Source of the DNA: Asterias amurensis
Taxonomy: Eukaryota > Echinodermata > Asteroidea > Forcipulatida > Asteriidae
Direction of reading: 5' to 3'
Assembly: GCF_032118995.1 (NCBI RefSeq)
Contig: NC_092648.1
Coordinates: 24,394,059 to 24,458,058 of the forward strand
Length of the DNA: 64,000 nt
Below the pieces are notes generated by a model that saw only the letters and a program-made list of their open reading frames with translations, was not told where the DNA came from and searched no databases. Positions 24,456-35,912 of the stretch are shown here, piece after piece; position 1 is the stretch's first letter; the number at the start of each line of letters is the position of its first letter. The position numbers were made by a program, and so were the translations under genes.

Positions 24456-24812
24456 AGGCACAGGACACAGTTAGTAACTACTCAAAATAATTGTTAACAA
24501 CAAAACTTACTCGCGGTAACGAGCAATGGAGAGCTGTTGATTCTTTTAGAAACGGCTCCCTTCTGAAGATACAGTTTTTGGGAAAGAAGTTATTTCTCAC
24601 TCAAAAATAGAGGAGTTCAGGCCTGAAGCATTTAAATAAGCATTTTAAAGCACACAATTTTTTGCAACAATGGCATTTGTTCTTTCACTGTTCTCTTGTG
24701 CAACTTCGATGATCAATATGGAGTCAAATTTTGGCAGATTTGTTTTAATGCATGTGTTTGGATACACCAAGTGAGAATACTGGTCTTTGACAATAACTAA
24801 ACGCCAGTGCCT
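24456..24812. mobile_element. TTAA MITE, family 2b
   Basis: Paralogue of 2700-3050; starts AGGCACAGGACAC after TTAA. Confidence 0.8.
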
Positions 24813-25282
24813 ATAAACCGCAGATTTTTGATTCAAATTACACTCTGTCAATTTGTTTTTGTTAACTTCTAAGTTATTTAAAAACAAAACTTGTAATGCA
24901 TGAATTTGTCTCCTCCTGACAGTTGTTATCATGGCACCTTCAAGAGTATGACGCAAGAAAACATTAAACAAAAGAGAAGACAATAATAGGCAGTATTGAA
25001 TTGAGTTTTAAAGGTTTCTTTTAAGCTTGTATTATAACGATGCAAAATGTATAATGAATTCCACAAACAAGTAGCATACGCCCTCTAACACCAACTTTCT
25101 TTAGTGGGAACGAGACTCAAGGACGTTTTGAGAATCTCGATGATCGTAAACCAGGTAGAGGGGAATGAATGAAGAACAAGTGTATCCAGGGGCTAAACCA
25201 TTGTGGGTCCAAAAAGTAAAAACTAAATTTTTCAAAGAAATTCAATCTCGAATTATAGGAATCAGGTTAACAGATTTTACTA

Positions 25283-25817
25283 AGCAACACGTTGCCTTGC
25301 AACGGTCGAGTTGGTCTTTGAAGAGCGTTCTGTAACCGTTTGTTATAAAATGCATATTCTCCAGAAGACGGTCAGAGCATACTGATCGAAACGTCGAGTT
25401 AAACCAACGGTATTTTTCAGAACCACCCCAACTCATTAAGAGATTATTACATGGTGTTACCGCAAACTCTTCTATATCTTATCTCCACCATGCAAAGTTT
25501 CATATTGTTAGAAAGATATTGTAAAAGTAGGTTACAATGATCTACACAAATATGCCTCGAAATTGCGTGGATTTCTTTTTACCTTGTCGACTGACACGGC
25601 CGGTCATTTATGGGAGTCAACATTTTGACTCCCATAAATGGCCGACCGTGATAGTTCGCGACGTAAAAGGAAAACCGTGCAATTTTGGGTGATACTTGTG
25701 TGGATCAGTATAATATTCTACTTTTAAAACATCTTTCCAACCGTCTAGCATTTCATAACAAACGGTTTTAAACGCTTTTAATAGACCAACTCGTCCGATC
25801 CAAGGCAACGTGTTCCT
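25283..25817. mobile_element. TTAA MITE, family 1, with nested Penelope-like fragment
   Basis: Paralogue of 3524-4075. The nested fragment (about 25370-25502) has lost its right-hand target duplication here, while copy 1 keeps both. Confidence 0.78.
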
Positions 25818-26153
25818 CTAATTTGTCACAAGAAGTATCACATCGTTTTGTACCCAGTAACACTCGATTTTAAAAATAAATCACACATGTTTTAACAAGC
25901 TGTATACCAATGATTGCTTTTTGAGTTCCGATTCTTGTTTAAGAGTGTTGTTTGATCATCTTATGAAGCGACGTCCTAATTTGTACACGAAAGCGCAGCA
26001 AGGACCCAATCCGTAAGATAAACCGGATCCATGTTGGTTAAATTCCCCACTCGGTTTCACTAGACAGTATAGACACTCACGGTCTAAATGCATCCCGAGG
26101 AAATGTCTTTCAACCTTCCTATTGTCCATGTACTTAACATTTTCCCATACATG

Positions 26154-26759
26154 TCGTCAGCGGTTTCACGAAGTAGCACTCACTGCTATACCAGCAAAAA
26201 ACAACAATCAGAGAAAACGGCCTCTGAAGTTGAACACTCTTTAGAAACCCGCCTCCCTTCAAAACTTCAAAGTATTTCCATTTAAATTTCTCAATGTAGA
26301 TACTTGATGACTTGAACTTATCAATTTATCTTATTTTGACTCATTTGCATAATTAGTTATGAAACTAGACACAAGAGAAGATGCGTGCTACTTCGTGAAA
26401 CCCAAAAAGTGCAAAATATGTCTTTTTGCGTTTTCACGAAGTAGCACTCGCCTATGCTACAACACAGCATTTTGTATTGATTTTTGAAACTAGGTCAGCG
26501 CGCGCGCGCTCACATCTTGCGTGCCATGCATACAACGGTAACAGAGGTTCGGGTGCTACTCCGTGAAAACAAAAAATGCCACGTTTGTGCCAAAATTGAA
26601 AACACTAATTAGCTTAATTAAAAAAGTAAAGCTGTCTGAGCTTCGAAACATTATGGAATTGTAGGTCTTCGTACATTGTCAATAGAAATGTAAAAAAAAT
26701 AATAATGTGTAAAAAAATCCTTAAGCACGTAGAGTGCTACTTCGTGAAAACGCTGACGA
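26154..26759. mobile_element. TIR element with five dispersed subterminal motifs, absent from copy 1
   Basis: Copy 1 reads ACATGTGTGTAC at about 4410; here the site is split by 606 bases with inverted ends TCGTCAGCG-TTTCACGAAG and CTTCGTGAAAACGCTGACGA. The target duplication is 2-3 bases (TG or ATG). The motif GTGCTACTTCGTGAAA or its complement occurs near 26164, 26385, 26435, 26553 and 26732. No transposase frame; non-autonomous. Confidence 0.85.
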
Positions 26760-27128
26760 TGTGTGTACTTTGTACACAAATTTCCCTTTGGAGCATCCAA
26801 TGTAGGCTTCAGATTTGTCCACTTGGAAACCTTTTATTTTAGGTTTTCTTGTGACCTGATTGTACCGAATAGAGCACACAAACACACATGTTTTAAGACA
26901 TACGAAGTGACAAGTGCGTGAAATAGCTGTGCTGTATTCAATTTATACGAGTAGTGCAGAGGTACGTGCAGCTGGCCAAATTAACACAGTAGGCAATAAA
27001 GCGGTAGCTCAAAGACATTGTTGAGTTGAAAGTTGCCTGATTTTAAGCTTGATCGGCCAGGGATAGACCAAGGTACAGGCAAAAAGGAATGAATAGTTCT
27101 GCTGAGCTTTGTTTGTATCCACATTTAT

Positions 27129-27864
27129 AAGCGAACGTAGGGTCCAACTTGCTATCAACAGGGCTCTCAACGTACCTCGTCATACTCTGTTGACTAACAC
27201 GGGAGCTAAAAAAGCTCCGACCAATAGAGTTGCTTTGGTCACCACCTTCCACCCCAAACTACCCAAACTTCCCTCAATTCTCAATAATAACATGCCTATA
27301 CTTCACTCCTCCAGCAGGCTACACTCAGCAATCCCCGAGGTTCCCATGGTTGCATTCCGCCGCCCTAAGAACCTTGGTGACATACTAGTCAGGGCCAAAC
27401 TGCCCCCAGGTACAGTCCAAACACAACCCCCGACAGATATACTGGGCTGTCACAAATGTACCCGTTCCAAATGCAGAACGTGTCTGCACATTAAGCCCTC
27501 ACTTAAGGTGAAGAGTCATACCACTGGCTCTCCATACAACATCAAGACCGACTCTGAATATAGCACGTCTAATGTAGTCTATGTCATATCATGTAAGAGA
27601 TGTGGGTTACAATATGTGGGAGAGACTAAGACCAAACTTAGTCTTCGCTTTGCGAATCATGTCTCTTCCATGAAGACTAAGAAACCGTACACAGTCTCTA
27701 TCCACTTCAACAGCCCCAATCATAGTGTCAGTGATGTTGAACTTCTGGTGATTGAAGCTTGCAATGGTGATGACACACACCGCAAGAGTAGAGAATCACA
27801 CTGGATTCACCAACTCAAGACAGTCAAACCCTTTGGACTTAACATAAACACTGGTGTTAAATAA
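27129..27864 (+). CDS. C-terminal part of Penelope-like polyprotein: linker, zinc knuckle, GIY-YIG endonuclease
   Basis: About 245 codons, open to TAA. From N to C: an RT-thumb/linker region with VALVTTFHPKLPKLPSIL and PMVAFRRPKNLGDILVRAKL, typical of Penelope-like elements; a CxxC...CxxC stretch, CHKCTRSKCRTC; then NVVYVISCKRCGLQYVGET (the GIY-YIG equivalent is VVYVI...QYVGE), an Arg in LSLRFANHV and a His, ending ESHWIHQLKTVKPFGLN. The nuclease would nick target DNA during insertion. The reverse transcriptase is absent, so there is no autonomous activity. The first few in-frame codons before 27129 belong to the flank. Confidence 0.85.
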
Positions 27865-28034
27865 CTTCTCATTACCCTCCACTTCACTTCGGCCTAAGAA
27901 CTTATATGTTGTATATATTCTGTACATAAAGTATAAATTAATCTTGTTTAAAGTTGTTTTTATAAATTCATCACTGTAACTATCTGATGTAAGTAACCCC
28001 CCCCCCTTTTTTTCCACAGGTCCCTCATACCTAT

Positions 28035-28563
28035 TGTTACGAACCTCGCATTGATCCCTGTGCCTTACTAGCGCCCTCTTTTGACCCAATAACTTATCAA
28101 TGTATTGACTTGAGATCAATGTTCGATTCGATATAATCTAGAACTGCTTAGCTCTTACTTCCACATACGTCACAAGGACCCTCTGTCCAGTCAGCACATT
28201 TTGATGTCGGACCCTGGATCGTCCAAGGGCCAGCGCTTCTCCCACTCATGCATATTCAGTGAAAGCTTTGTTTGCAACCTAGTAAACCACTCCCTCCGCA
28301 CACGACGCAGAACTTTGTGCTTGATCAATTGCCTGTGTACAAGAAGCAATGCCAATCCTTTTATGATTAATGGCTAATAAACCTAATAGTAACACTTGTG
28401 GCATTATTGCGATACCACATCACATGTTGTAATGTCATAAGTGATTCAGCTGTAAATAAATTACCAGTTCATGTTGTCAGTAAAGTCAGACTCTTGCAAC
28501 TTTATTATTGTCTTCCTCGTATGTGATAGGCCAGCACACTCGCCTCATGCGAGGAACGCAACA
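28035..28563 (+). mobile_element. Solo LTR of an LTR retrotransposon (fossil)
   Basis: Begins TGTTACGAACC and ends GGAACGCAACA, with a 4-base target duplication CTAT on both sides. 529 bases, with an AATAAA-type signal within. No internal region. Family not certain (Ty3 or BEL kin). It is younger than the Penelope-like copy that it interrupts. Confidence 0.75.
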
Positions 28564-28914
28564 CTATTTTTAAAATCATCATACCTTTGATCTTGCTATT
28601 CTTATTAATTGACCATTGTTAGTTGCATCATGATGCAACTTGCTCTCTAATCCTACCCTTTCATGTCTCCCTGCATTGTTGTCGAACAATACATTTACCA
28701 CTTTTATGGTCCAGTAAACCCATCCTTTCATTCTAAACATCCTTTGTCCTCGCCACTTTACTCCTATTGGTTCATAGCCACCAATATTGTCTCTGAAATA
28801 GAAACTTTGATTGGCTGTTATTTTCCCGCCTCTTTCTGGATCCTTTCCTTAATCCCTTCCCCCCTCTCTTTTTCTATAAATGGATATGTATTTGTTTGTA
28901 CTTGTATTATGCCT

Positions 28915-28941
28915 CTGAAGAAGGTCCGGATTGGATCGAAA
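28915..28941 (+). ncRNA. Hammerhead-like ribozyme motif at Penelope-like element end
   Basis: CTGAAGA (fits CUGANGA), then a GGTCC/GGATC stem with a short loop, then GAAA at 28938-28941. This is the arrangement known for hammerheads in the terminal repeats of Penelope-like elements. Stem I and the cleavage triplet cannot be assigned with confidence, so activity is unproven. Confidence 0.45.
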
Positions 28942-29567
28942 GCTACTACTCTGGTGTGCGACGGCGTTTTGCTTGGTGTATGTATCACTATAAATAATTT
29001 AGGCAACTTAAGGTCTCTGATTAACAGTTCTACAGATAGAGTGCCATGAGAAAGATATTTGGGTACATATATATATATTTGCAGATTTGTCTTTAAAGCA
29101 AACATTAGGATAATAACAAGAAACAATAATTCAACTTACATCAAATGTATATCAAACATTTCCCCTTATTTGCCTCACTTTTTGAGTTTCATAATACAAC
29201 TTGGTGTTGTTCCACGGCCGAACGCAGAAAAAAATACTTAAGTGATGATGGGAGTAAGTAATTTCCCATGAGTCATTTAAACGCCCCCCCCCCCCCCATT
29301 TAAACCAACCTCTGGTAAAGGAGAAAAATCAGTTTTGTACTATGATAACTTTTGTGACTTTTTTCTGTTTTATTTCTATTTGAATTGCTCCCCGAATAGA
29401 AGCCATTAGGCCCAACAGTATATGACAAAAGGGAAGAAGAAGGTGGAAAAAAGAAAGAAAAAAAAAGACCGAAATGGTGAAACTTAAGTTAAAATCAGAA
29501 GTCTTTGTGTGAATCTGTTTGGGGTATACCCCGTTGTAGTGCTTGTGAGTAGGTATACATTATTCAA

Positions 29568-30009
29568 ACCGGGAGGCGTTATACAAACTAACTTGTGTGC
29601 GTGTGAAAAGAATTGTTGATTTGCCTCGCTAATTATCACAATTAGATAAAACCATGCGAGTAAACCGATGGAAACAGAATGACAAGGAGGGGGCCTGGGA
29701 CTCGCTAAAAGAAGATTGTGGTTCAATGGAGAAAGTACTTCGGAATCCACAAAATGTAGCTAGTTTTACAAGCACATATTAGATTTACAATAAAATTTGA
29801 CGAGGGAGAAACGTTCTCTGTTTTAGCAAAAAGCACATAAGCCTAATGTAGATTGGAGATCTATCTATGCACCATGTTTTGATCATTCTATCAACACAAA
29901 CTTCACACAAAAGTCTCCTGAATTGTCTTTATATCAAACAAATGAGCGGGCTATATATCTGGCACGGCCTAAAATGGTTAGGAAACCTTCGCAGAAATAA
30001 TGATGAAAG
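29568..30009. other. Block present only in copy 2
   Basis: 442 bases lie between shared sequences ATTCAA and CCAGTATGTG. No TIR, target duplication or coding frame is recognised, so loss from copy 1 is more likely than gain here. Confidence 0.65.
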
Positions 30010-30076
30010 CCAGTATGTGACTTAGTATAAACTATTTTGTCCTGATTGTCTAGGGCATGAGTAGACCATAGATTAA

Positions 30077-30287
30077 AGGGACAATCGGACGAGTTGGTCT
30101 TAAAAGCGTTTGTAACCGTTTGTTATAAAATGCAATGTTAGGAGAACCATACAATTTCGAGGCATGTTTGTGTGAATCGTTGTATTCTATACTTTGAGAA
30201 CATCTTTCTAACCATATGCATTTTATAACAAACGGTTACAAACGCTTTTCAAAGAACAACTCGACCGATCCAAGGCAACGTATTCCT
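30077..30287. mobile_element. TTAA MITE, family 1, short form
   Basis: Paralogue of 5855-6067; TTAA at 30073-30076 and 30288-30291. Confidence 0.88.
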
Positions 30288-31045
30288 TTAACATGAAAGA
30301 AAACAAGCACCCTCCCCGCACCCCCCCCAAAAAAAAAAACACATCTCAAAAGAAAATTAAATAAACCTCCCCTATACGGATGATGAAAGGGTGAATGGGT
30401 ATATACAGTTCTTCAAGATGTATATTTCATCCATTGTGTTCGCTCCATATTTCAAGGTCAGTATGATTATTGTTATGGTTGATATAATTACTTTAGTATT
30501 ATTATGTCAATCTCTAAGGATGCGGCCGTTGTCGGTGCTCCTTACTTGGGCGCGGACGCGTTGTGGCCCAATGTTGCTTGGCAACGCAATCCTCAGTATC
30601 ATGATCAATATTAGTATTTTCCCTTGGGTGTGTAATGCACATAATCTTCCTAGTTATATTTTCTGCGCGTGCCCTATTCAAAGCTTGTTTCATCAAATTC
30701 AAACCCCCATAAAAAAAAAATACATATAATAATATTAAATCCCATATGTGCCCGGCAACCTCTAAAACAACGACTTCATCAACAAAATCATAATAATAAT
30801 ATGGAACACCCGCGTCTGTTGGAGCAATATGACAATGCAGAAAACTCAAATATTCGTTGGTTCGAATTAAACTATGGAAGCCTCGGAACGTCATATTGTT
30901 TTAAACAACAAGTATTTTTAAAATATACAGATCAGGCTATATTTCGGCGTGTCTAAATGTCAAATGAAACACATTGTGAACTCTTGTTATGAAATGATTT
31001 CGGGGAAACGAAATTATATTTCGAGGTTACGAAACAATATTTTGA

Positions 31046-31430
31046 AGGAACACGTTGCCTTGGATCGGTCGAGTTGGTCTTTGAAAAGCGTTTGTAACCG
31101 TTTGTAACAAAATGCATATGGGTAGAAAGATGTTGTAAAAGTAGAATACAAAGATCCACACAAACATGCCTCGAAATTGACTGTTTTCCTTCAGCCTCGT
31201 CGACAAACACGGTCGGCCATTTATGGGAGTCAAAGTTTTGACTCCCATAAATGGCCGACCGTGTTAGTTTGCACAGTAAAATGAAAACCGTGCAATTTTG
31301 AGTGATACTTGTGTGGATCATTATATATATTCTACTTTTAAAACATCTTCCTAACCATATACATTTCATGACAAACGGTTTCAAACGCTTTTCATAGACC
31401 AACTCGTCCGATCCAAGGCAACGTGTTCCT
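31046..31430. mobile_element. TTAA-class MITE, family 1, full length, with TTGA target
   Basis: Complete hairpin AGGAACACG...CGTGTTCCT flanked on both sides by TTGA rather than TTAA. The truncated paralogue at 6825 keeps the same left flank. Confidence 0.9.
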
Positions 31431-31434
31431 TTGA

Positions 31435-32757
31435 GGACACAAAATATTTTGAATTGTACAGTTTAGATTGTTGTTAACCTTTCTCAGAGGGGCTCCATAA
31501 TACCTTAGCTATATTATGTAAACATCTCTGAACATATTTTCGAATTTACCTTTTGACCACAAAATTTCGATTGTGCTGCGACATCCTTTAAGTTAAATTA
31601 AAAACATATTACGGAACGTCTTTTGGCAACAATGTCATGTTAAACATAGTGGTGCGTGTCAGTTGGTGAGTATTATTGGTTCTGATCAAATAATTACAAT
31701 GTGAACGTTACTCTCGTTGTTTTAAGCTTTCAATGCGATTATTCATGTGCAACCATACTATATTTCAACAGTTTGTAATAAAATTATGACTATATCTAGA
31801 TAATATGTTTCGAACTACATAGTCAATATAAGTCATCAGAACTTGAGTTTAAAATAGCATAATTTTCGAGAGTTTCCGAAAAAGACTCTAAGAACGTATT
31901 AGGCATACGAAGAATTGTGTCATTAGTTTTAAATCAAATTGTATGCGCATATTGTACGAAGAATGGGTTAAGTTGTACCTTTCGTCAAATTTGAAGACAC
32001 CTGTGCCTGATGACTTTATAAATCGGGAGTCCGTCATTCCCCCCCCCCAACCCCTCTAAAAGTATGTTTTAAATACCCGTATCAAATAAGCACGGTCATT
32101 AAGAACCAATCGATCGGTATACCTGCTATAGCCGAATGATAATCAACATTTCAATATCATTAATTCACTCAATTAAAAAGTAATTCTCACTACTGCTGTA
32201 ACTGTTTATCGTTAATGGCAATTAACATAAGCAAGGTGTAATCACGGAGCAAGGTGTAACTAGAGGTCCTGACTCTTTGAAGGTGCTTCAGCACAAACAA
32301 GCAGCTAAAGCACAACATTAGGCTCACCACAATAAAGTTACCAACCAAAGTGCCATGCCATGCCATATTTGTATTGACTGCAAACATTCATTCAAACTAA
32401 AGTTTGGAAACGTACACCAGGTATAAGTCACTCAAATTGAACGTGCCAACGACTATCGAATTACAAATTTTACACTCGGCACCATTATGAAACATTGTGT
32501 GATAAGCCCACGGTATCCGATTTTACGGTCCACAATTACCTCAAGCATTATGTAATGACGTCGAATCGGGTAGGCGTCCCTGATTTTGACCCCTCCCCAC
32601 ACAAACCCCACAGCCAACCATACAATATCGTTGCACGTTTTTCTATATTATTTGGTGTTAATTTGTATATTTTGATGTTCCTATATGTGCCAGTTTTACT
32701 TGTAATGTGTTCTTGTTGGACTGCCTGACCGCCATTGTCAGTGTATTCAAGCTTTAA
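31435..32757. other. No gene recognised
   Basis: Duplicated flank; its first 500 bases are deleted in copy 1. A poly-C run is near 32040. Confidence 0.55.
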
Positions 32758-32953
32758 AGTGCGTGGAAAATGAGAAGTTTCCATTCAATCCACTTTCAAA
32801 ATCTAGTTGCTGATGTATCAAACACAATATATAAGTATACAAAGATAATTTCTCGAAATTGTAAAAAGATTAAAACAAGGATTTTTTAAAAAGCCCGCGC
32901 GTCGCGATTCTGAAAATGCAGAGGTCACGATTGGTTGTTGCGCAATGGCTGTG

Positions 32954-32968
32954 ACGTCATAAAGGAGA
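32954..32968 (+). promoter_or_regulatory. Subterminal CRE-like motif, left end
   Basis: TGACGTCA core within ACGTCATAAAGGAGA, 196 bases from the left terminus and about 100 bases before the ATG of the P2X7-domain gene. The same 15 bases recur inverted at 38289-38303. Confidence 0.6.
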
Positions 32969-33067
32969 CTGACTAAGTCTGGTACCCATACAACTCACGC
33001 ACGCTACGCAAGCCCCACATGTAATGTGCGTGTATTATCCGCCGATTCTTTCCTCGACGAAGTAAAC

Positions 33068-34481
33068 ATGTCAGACTCTGAAAACTCCGGTGACGAATTT
33101 TGGGAAGAAATCAGTGTAGATTCTGATGGTTTCAGTGAAGGATCAGAAAGTATCTCAGGGGGATCGGGAGACAGCGATGACGTTGAGCCAGACGATGAGG
33201 ATGAGGAGGTGGTTCGTGGGGCTGAACCATATAGATTCGAGCCACTGGCAAGACCACGCCAACAGCAAGGTGACGCTGCTGCTGCTGATGACGCCGACCC
33301 CGATGAAGAACAAGATGGGAATGACCAAGCTGCCAACAACGAGCGATTGAACAATACCGACTGGTAATTTTAATTTCTGAATAATTGACATAGTATAGTT
33401 CACTGATTTTACATAGCCTGTGTATGTAGGCTTTTGCTGATATTGATGAGGGCAAAACACGTACCCATGTGTGTATACCTGAATTTACCTGGTCATTTGG
33501 CTCATAAAATCATAGGCCTTTATACTCGCTCGTCTATATCTACACAATCATACATCATACAATGCAAAGACAGCTTTGTTTGTGAGTAGTTTTCTGTAAC
33601 TGTTAGTGTCTAATTTGTCATGATGTCAACCAAGTGAAATTCAGTTGTGTACATGAATGTTGAGTTAAATTCCATGCCACAGTTCTCTAAAAAATGTCTG
33701 ACTATTTAATTGTCTTGCTTTTTGAATTGAAGGTGTTCCTGTGGTAAATGTGTGGTGATGGAGTTCGTTCACAACTGCATTTGCTGTAAAGAGATTGCAG
33801 CCATACAGGAGAAAATCGTTCATACTGGAGTCGACACTGAGGGTTTCAGTTGTTTTACAGACCATCCCTGGTCTTCGGCTACATGTCTGAACCCCGGAAC
33901 ACTAGAGACAGCGTACTATGCGTACCGACAACAGTAAGGGGCTAGAGCTGTTGAAGGTGACCTTCCACGGTAAGAGTTAATTTTCAATGTTTTTAAATTT
34001 CAACTTTTTTTTCTGTAAGATTTTTGAACCGAAATAGAAACACACAACCTGGTTATTATATTCAGATAATCTATTTTATGAGAAACGTGACATACATGAA
34101 CATGTATCAGGACACTTTTCCCACCCCCAAAGTAAAGACGACTCTCTTGATAAGCCCAATATTCCTTGTTTGAGCCCATTTCGTCAATCCCACTTATCCT
34201 GGTAACACTGATACTGGCTAGAACACTGGTCAATTCAACATAACAAATGGACAAATGATATACAGTTTGTTGATTGTAAAACAGAACGGTATTATTTTTT
34301 ATTTCACAGAAAGTACAGACATGTGTCTTATCGGCAGGTGATCAGGTGGTGTTATGGTTACCTTGGAAGACACAACAGAGTGCCCCTCCCAGCATGCATA
34401 ATGGGGATAACCAGAACGACTTTCCCTGATGAAGGAGGCAACTATGAAGGGTTTAGATTTCCTGACCTTGATGACATGTAG
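33068..34481 (+). CDS. P2X7-type cytoplasmic ballast-domain protein (stand-alone)
   Basis: Three exons: 33068-33363, 33733-33933, 34310-34481. All have GT/AG borders and phase-match, giving 222 residues. Residues 1-95 are acidic and low-complexity (MSDSENSGDEFWEEIS, later ProArgGln-rich). From W99 the chain matches the C-terminal domain of vertebrate P2X7 receptors: WCSCGKC (99-105), CICC (114-117), TDHP with C150, then YRHVSYRQVIRWCYGYLGR (168-186), LPAC (192-195) and the end motif FPDEGGNYEGF (204-214). In P2X7 these cysteines bind zinc and the domain also binds guanine nucleotide. Here there is no channel or membrane segment, so this is not a receptor; nuclear or cytosolic action is inferred only. 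The 33068 ATG is preferred: the open frame extends upstream but has no earlier in-frame ATG. It lies inside the transposon, with intact splice sites. Confidence 0.88.
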
Positions 34482-35912
34482 ATTTACAATATAGTAACAC
34501 ATAACTGGATATCAGTAACACTTTTACATGGTTTAGGAGTAAATATACACTTTACAATGTAAATATGATGATAGTCTTTCAAAAATGAGTTTGAACGGTC
34601 AAGCGTTTTTGTAAAGTTAACAAAAGAGGCCTTTGCATTTTTTTATTATTTTTTTACACAAAATATTTTACATTCAAAGTTTTGGACTAAATATATTTGA
34701 GGGAATGCCATGTTAAATTCATTTTTGTGATGCACTCTTGGATGAGTAGGAAAAATAAAACAGAATTTGTACTTTACAATAAAAAAAATGTACAATTATA
34801 CGGCACAAGTACATGTGTTTGTTAAAATTCAAGCTCACCACGATGTCAAATTTAAAAAATATGTTGTTGCATTTTTATTTAAAAATGTAGTGGTAGCCAT
34901 GGCTAGTTATATTGGTTGAGTTCAGTCGAATAGTATTCTAGTGTGCAAACCAAGTAACAATAAATGCATGCTGAAATGAATGCATAATGAATATCAAAGG
35001 ATTATGCTCTGTTGTGTCGTCACCCCCACCCACCCACCCACCCACCCATATATACTGCAGCAAATGGGTCCCTACACTGACAAATTGAGAAAATATTATG
35101 ACTGACGATAATCCAAAATTTTTGTTTGAGGAAAAAGGGTGTGAGATGCCATTTCGACTTTTTCAATACCCCAAGGCACAGGTTGCATTCATGAACCTTT
35201 GTTTTGGAAGCATGTTTTTTTTTATCTTGAGAATTTTGATAAAATCACTGTCGGAGGCATCTTCACTGTATTACCTGTAACAAACTAAACTACATCTTCC
35301 CACTGAGCAGTGGAATGCAGACACACCAATTTCATGGGCAAAATAAAATTTCAAAAAAAATCTTTCACTTAGTTCAAAATTGGCACTGCGATTTATTAAA
35401 TCTTGTGTTTTTTTTATTTTTAGTACAACAGGTTGGTCGAGTCATTAACAATCACCTTAACAAGGAAGTCCTGCTTACAAAGAGTAAATTCTTGGGTCCC
35501 AAATATCCAGTTCTCTTTGTGTTTCTTTGACAGTTGAGTGTTTCACACAGAACATCTTATTGTGTTTCTTTTTAGAAATATGAAACTGACCGCATTTGAC
35601 GAATTCTTGTGTTTTGTTCAGAAGTGGGCAACAGTATAATAAAGATTGTGCACGTAAACATTTAGCTTATTTAAACCAGGCAAACGCAGCATTCCAAGTT
35701 GATATTTTTTGTGGCAATTTTGTAGGTCGGTACATGCCTTGCCAGTATCTACTGTAATGTTTCACAAGAATTTATCAAAGGTATTAAAACCAAAAAACTT
35801 CCAATTTTGTGTTAGTTGCAACAGTCCTTATCCACAAGTTTTCAATGTACCCTGTTGGTTTACACACAACTTTAACAAAATCACAAAGAATGTGCTAGCG
35901 GCAACTTGGCGT
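34482..35912. other. Interior of the transposon between the two converging genes
   Basis: Non-coding. Holds AATAAA signals for the + gene near 34755 and 34780 and a (CCCA)n tract at about 35021-35047. Small open frames have no recognisable content. Confidence 0.6.

Larger units (their letters stand above)
27129..28942 (+). mobile_element. Penelope-like retroelement, 5'-truncated, with nested solo LTR
   Basis: Sequence unique to copy 2 between CACATTTATA and CTACTACTCTGG. It contains the GIY-YIG reading frame (27129-27864), then a 3' region whose last 30 bases carry a hammerhead-like motif. The reverse-transcriptase catalytic domain is missing, so the copy is dead on arrival. A 529-base solo LTR sits in its 3' part. 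The matching interval in copy 1 (4787-5138) is different sequence, so the insertion replaced or was accompanied by loss of about 350 bases, or copy 1 changed separately. Confidence 0.8.

Noticed and set aside
27129-28942. Complete autonomous Penelope-like element
   Set aside because: No reverse-transcriptase catalytic domain upstream; the frame enters from flanking duplicated sequence.
33132-33460. Antisense and alternate frames over the first P2X7-domain exon
   Set aside because: Shadows of the real exon; no splice structure or homology.
33068-34481. A true P2X receptor gene
   Set aside because: No transmembrane segment or extracellular Cys-rich channel domain anywhere near; only the C-terminal cytoplasmic domain is encoded.
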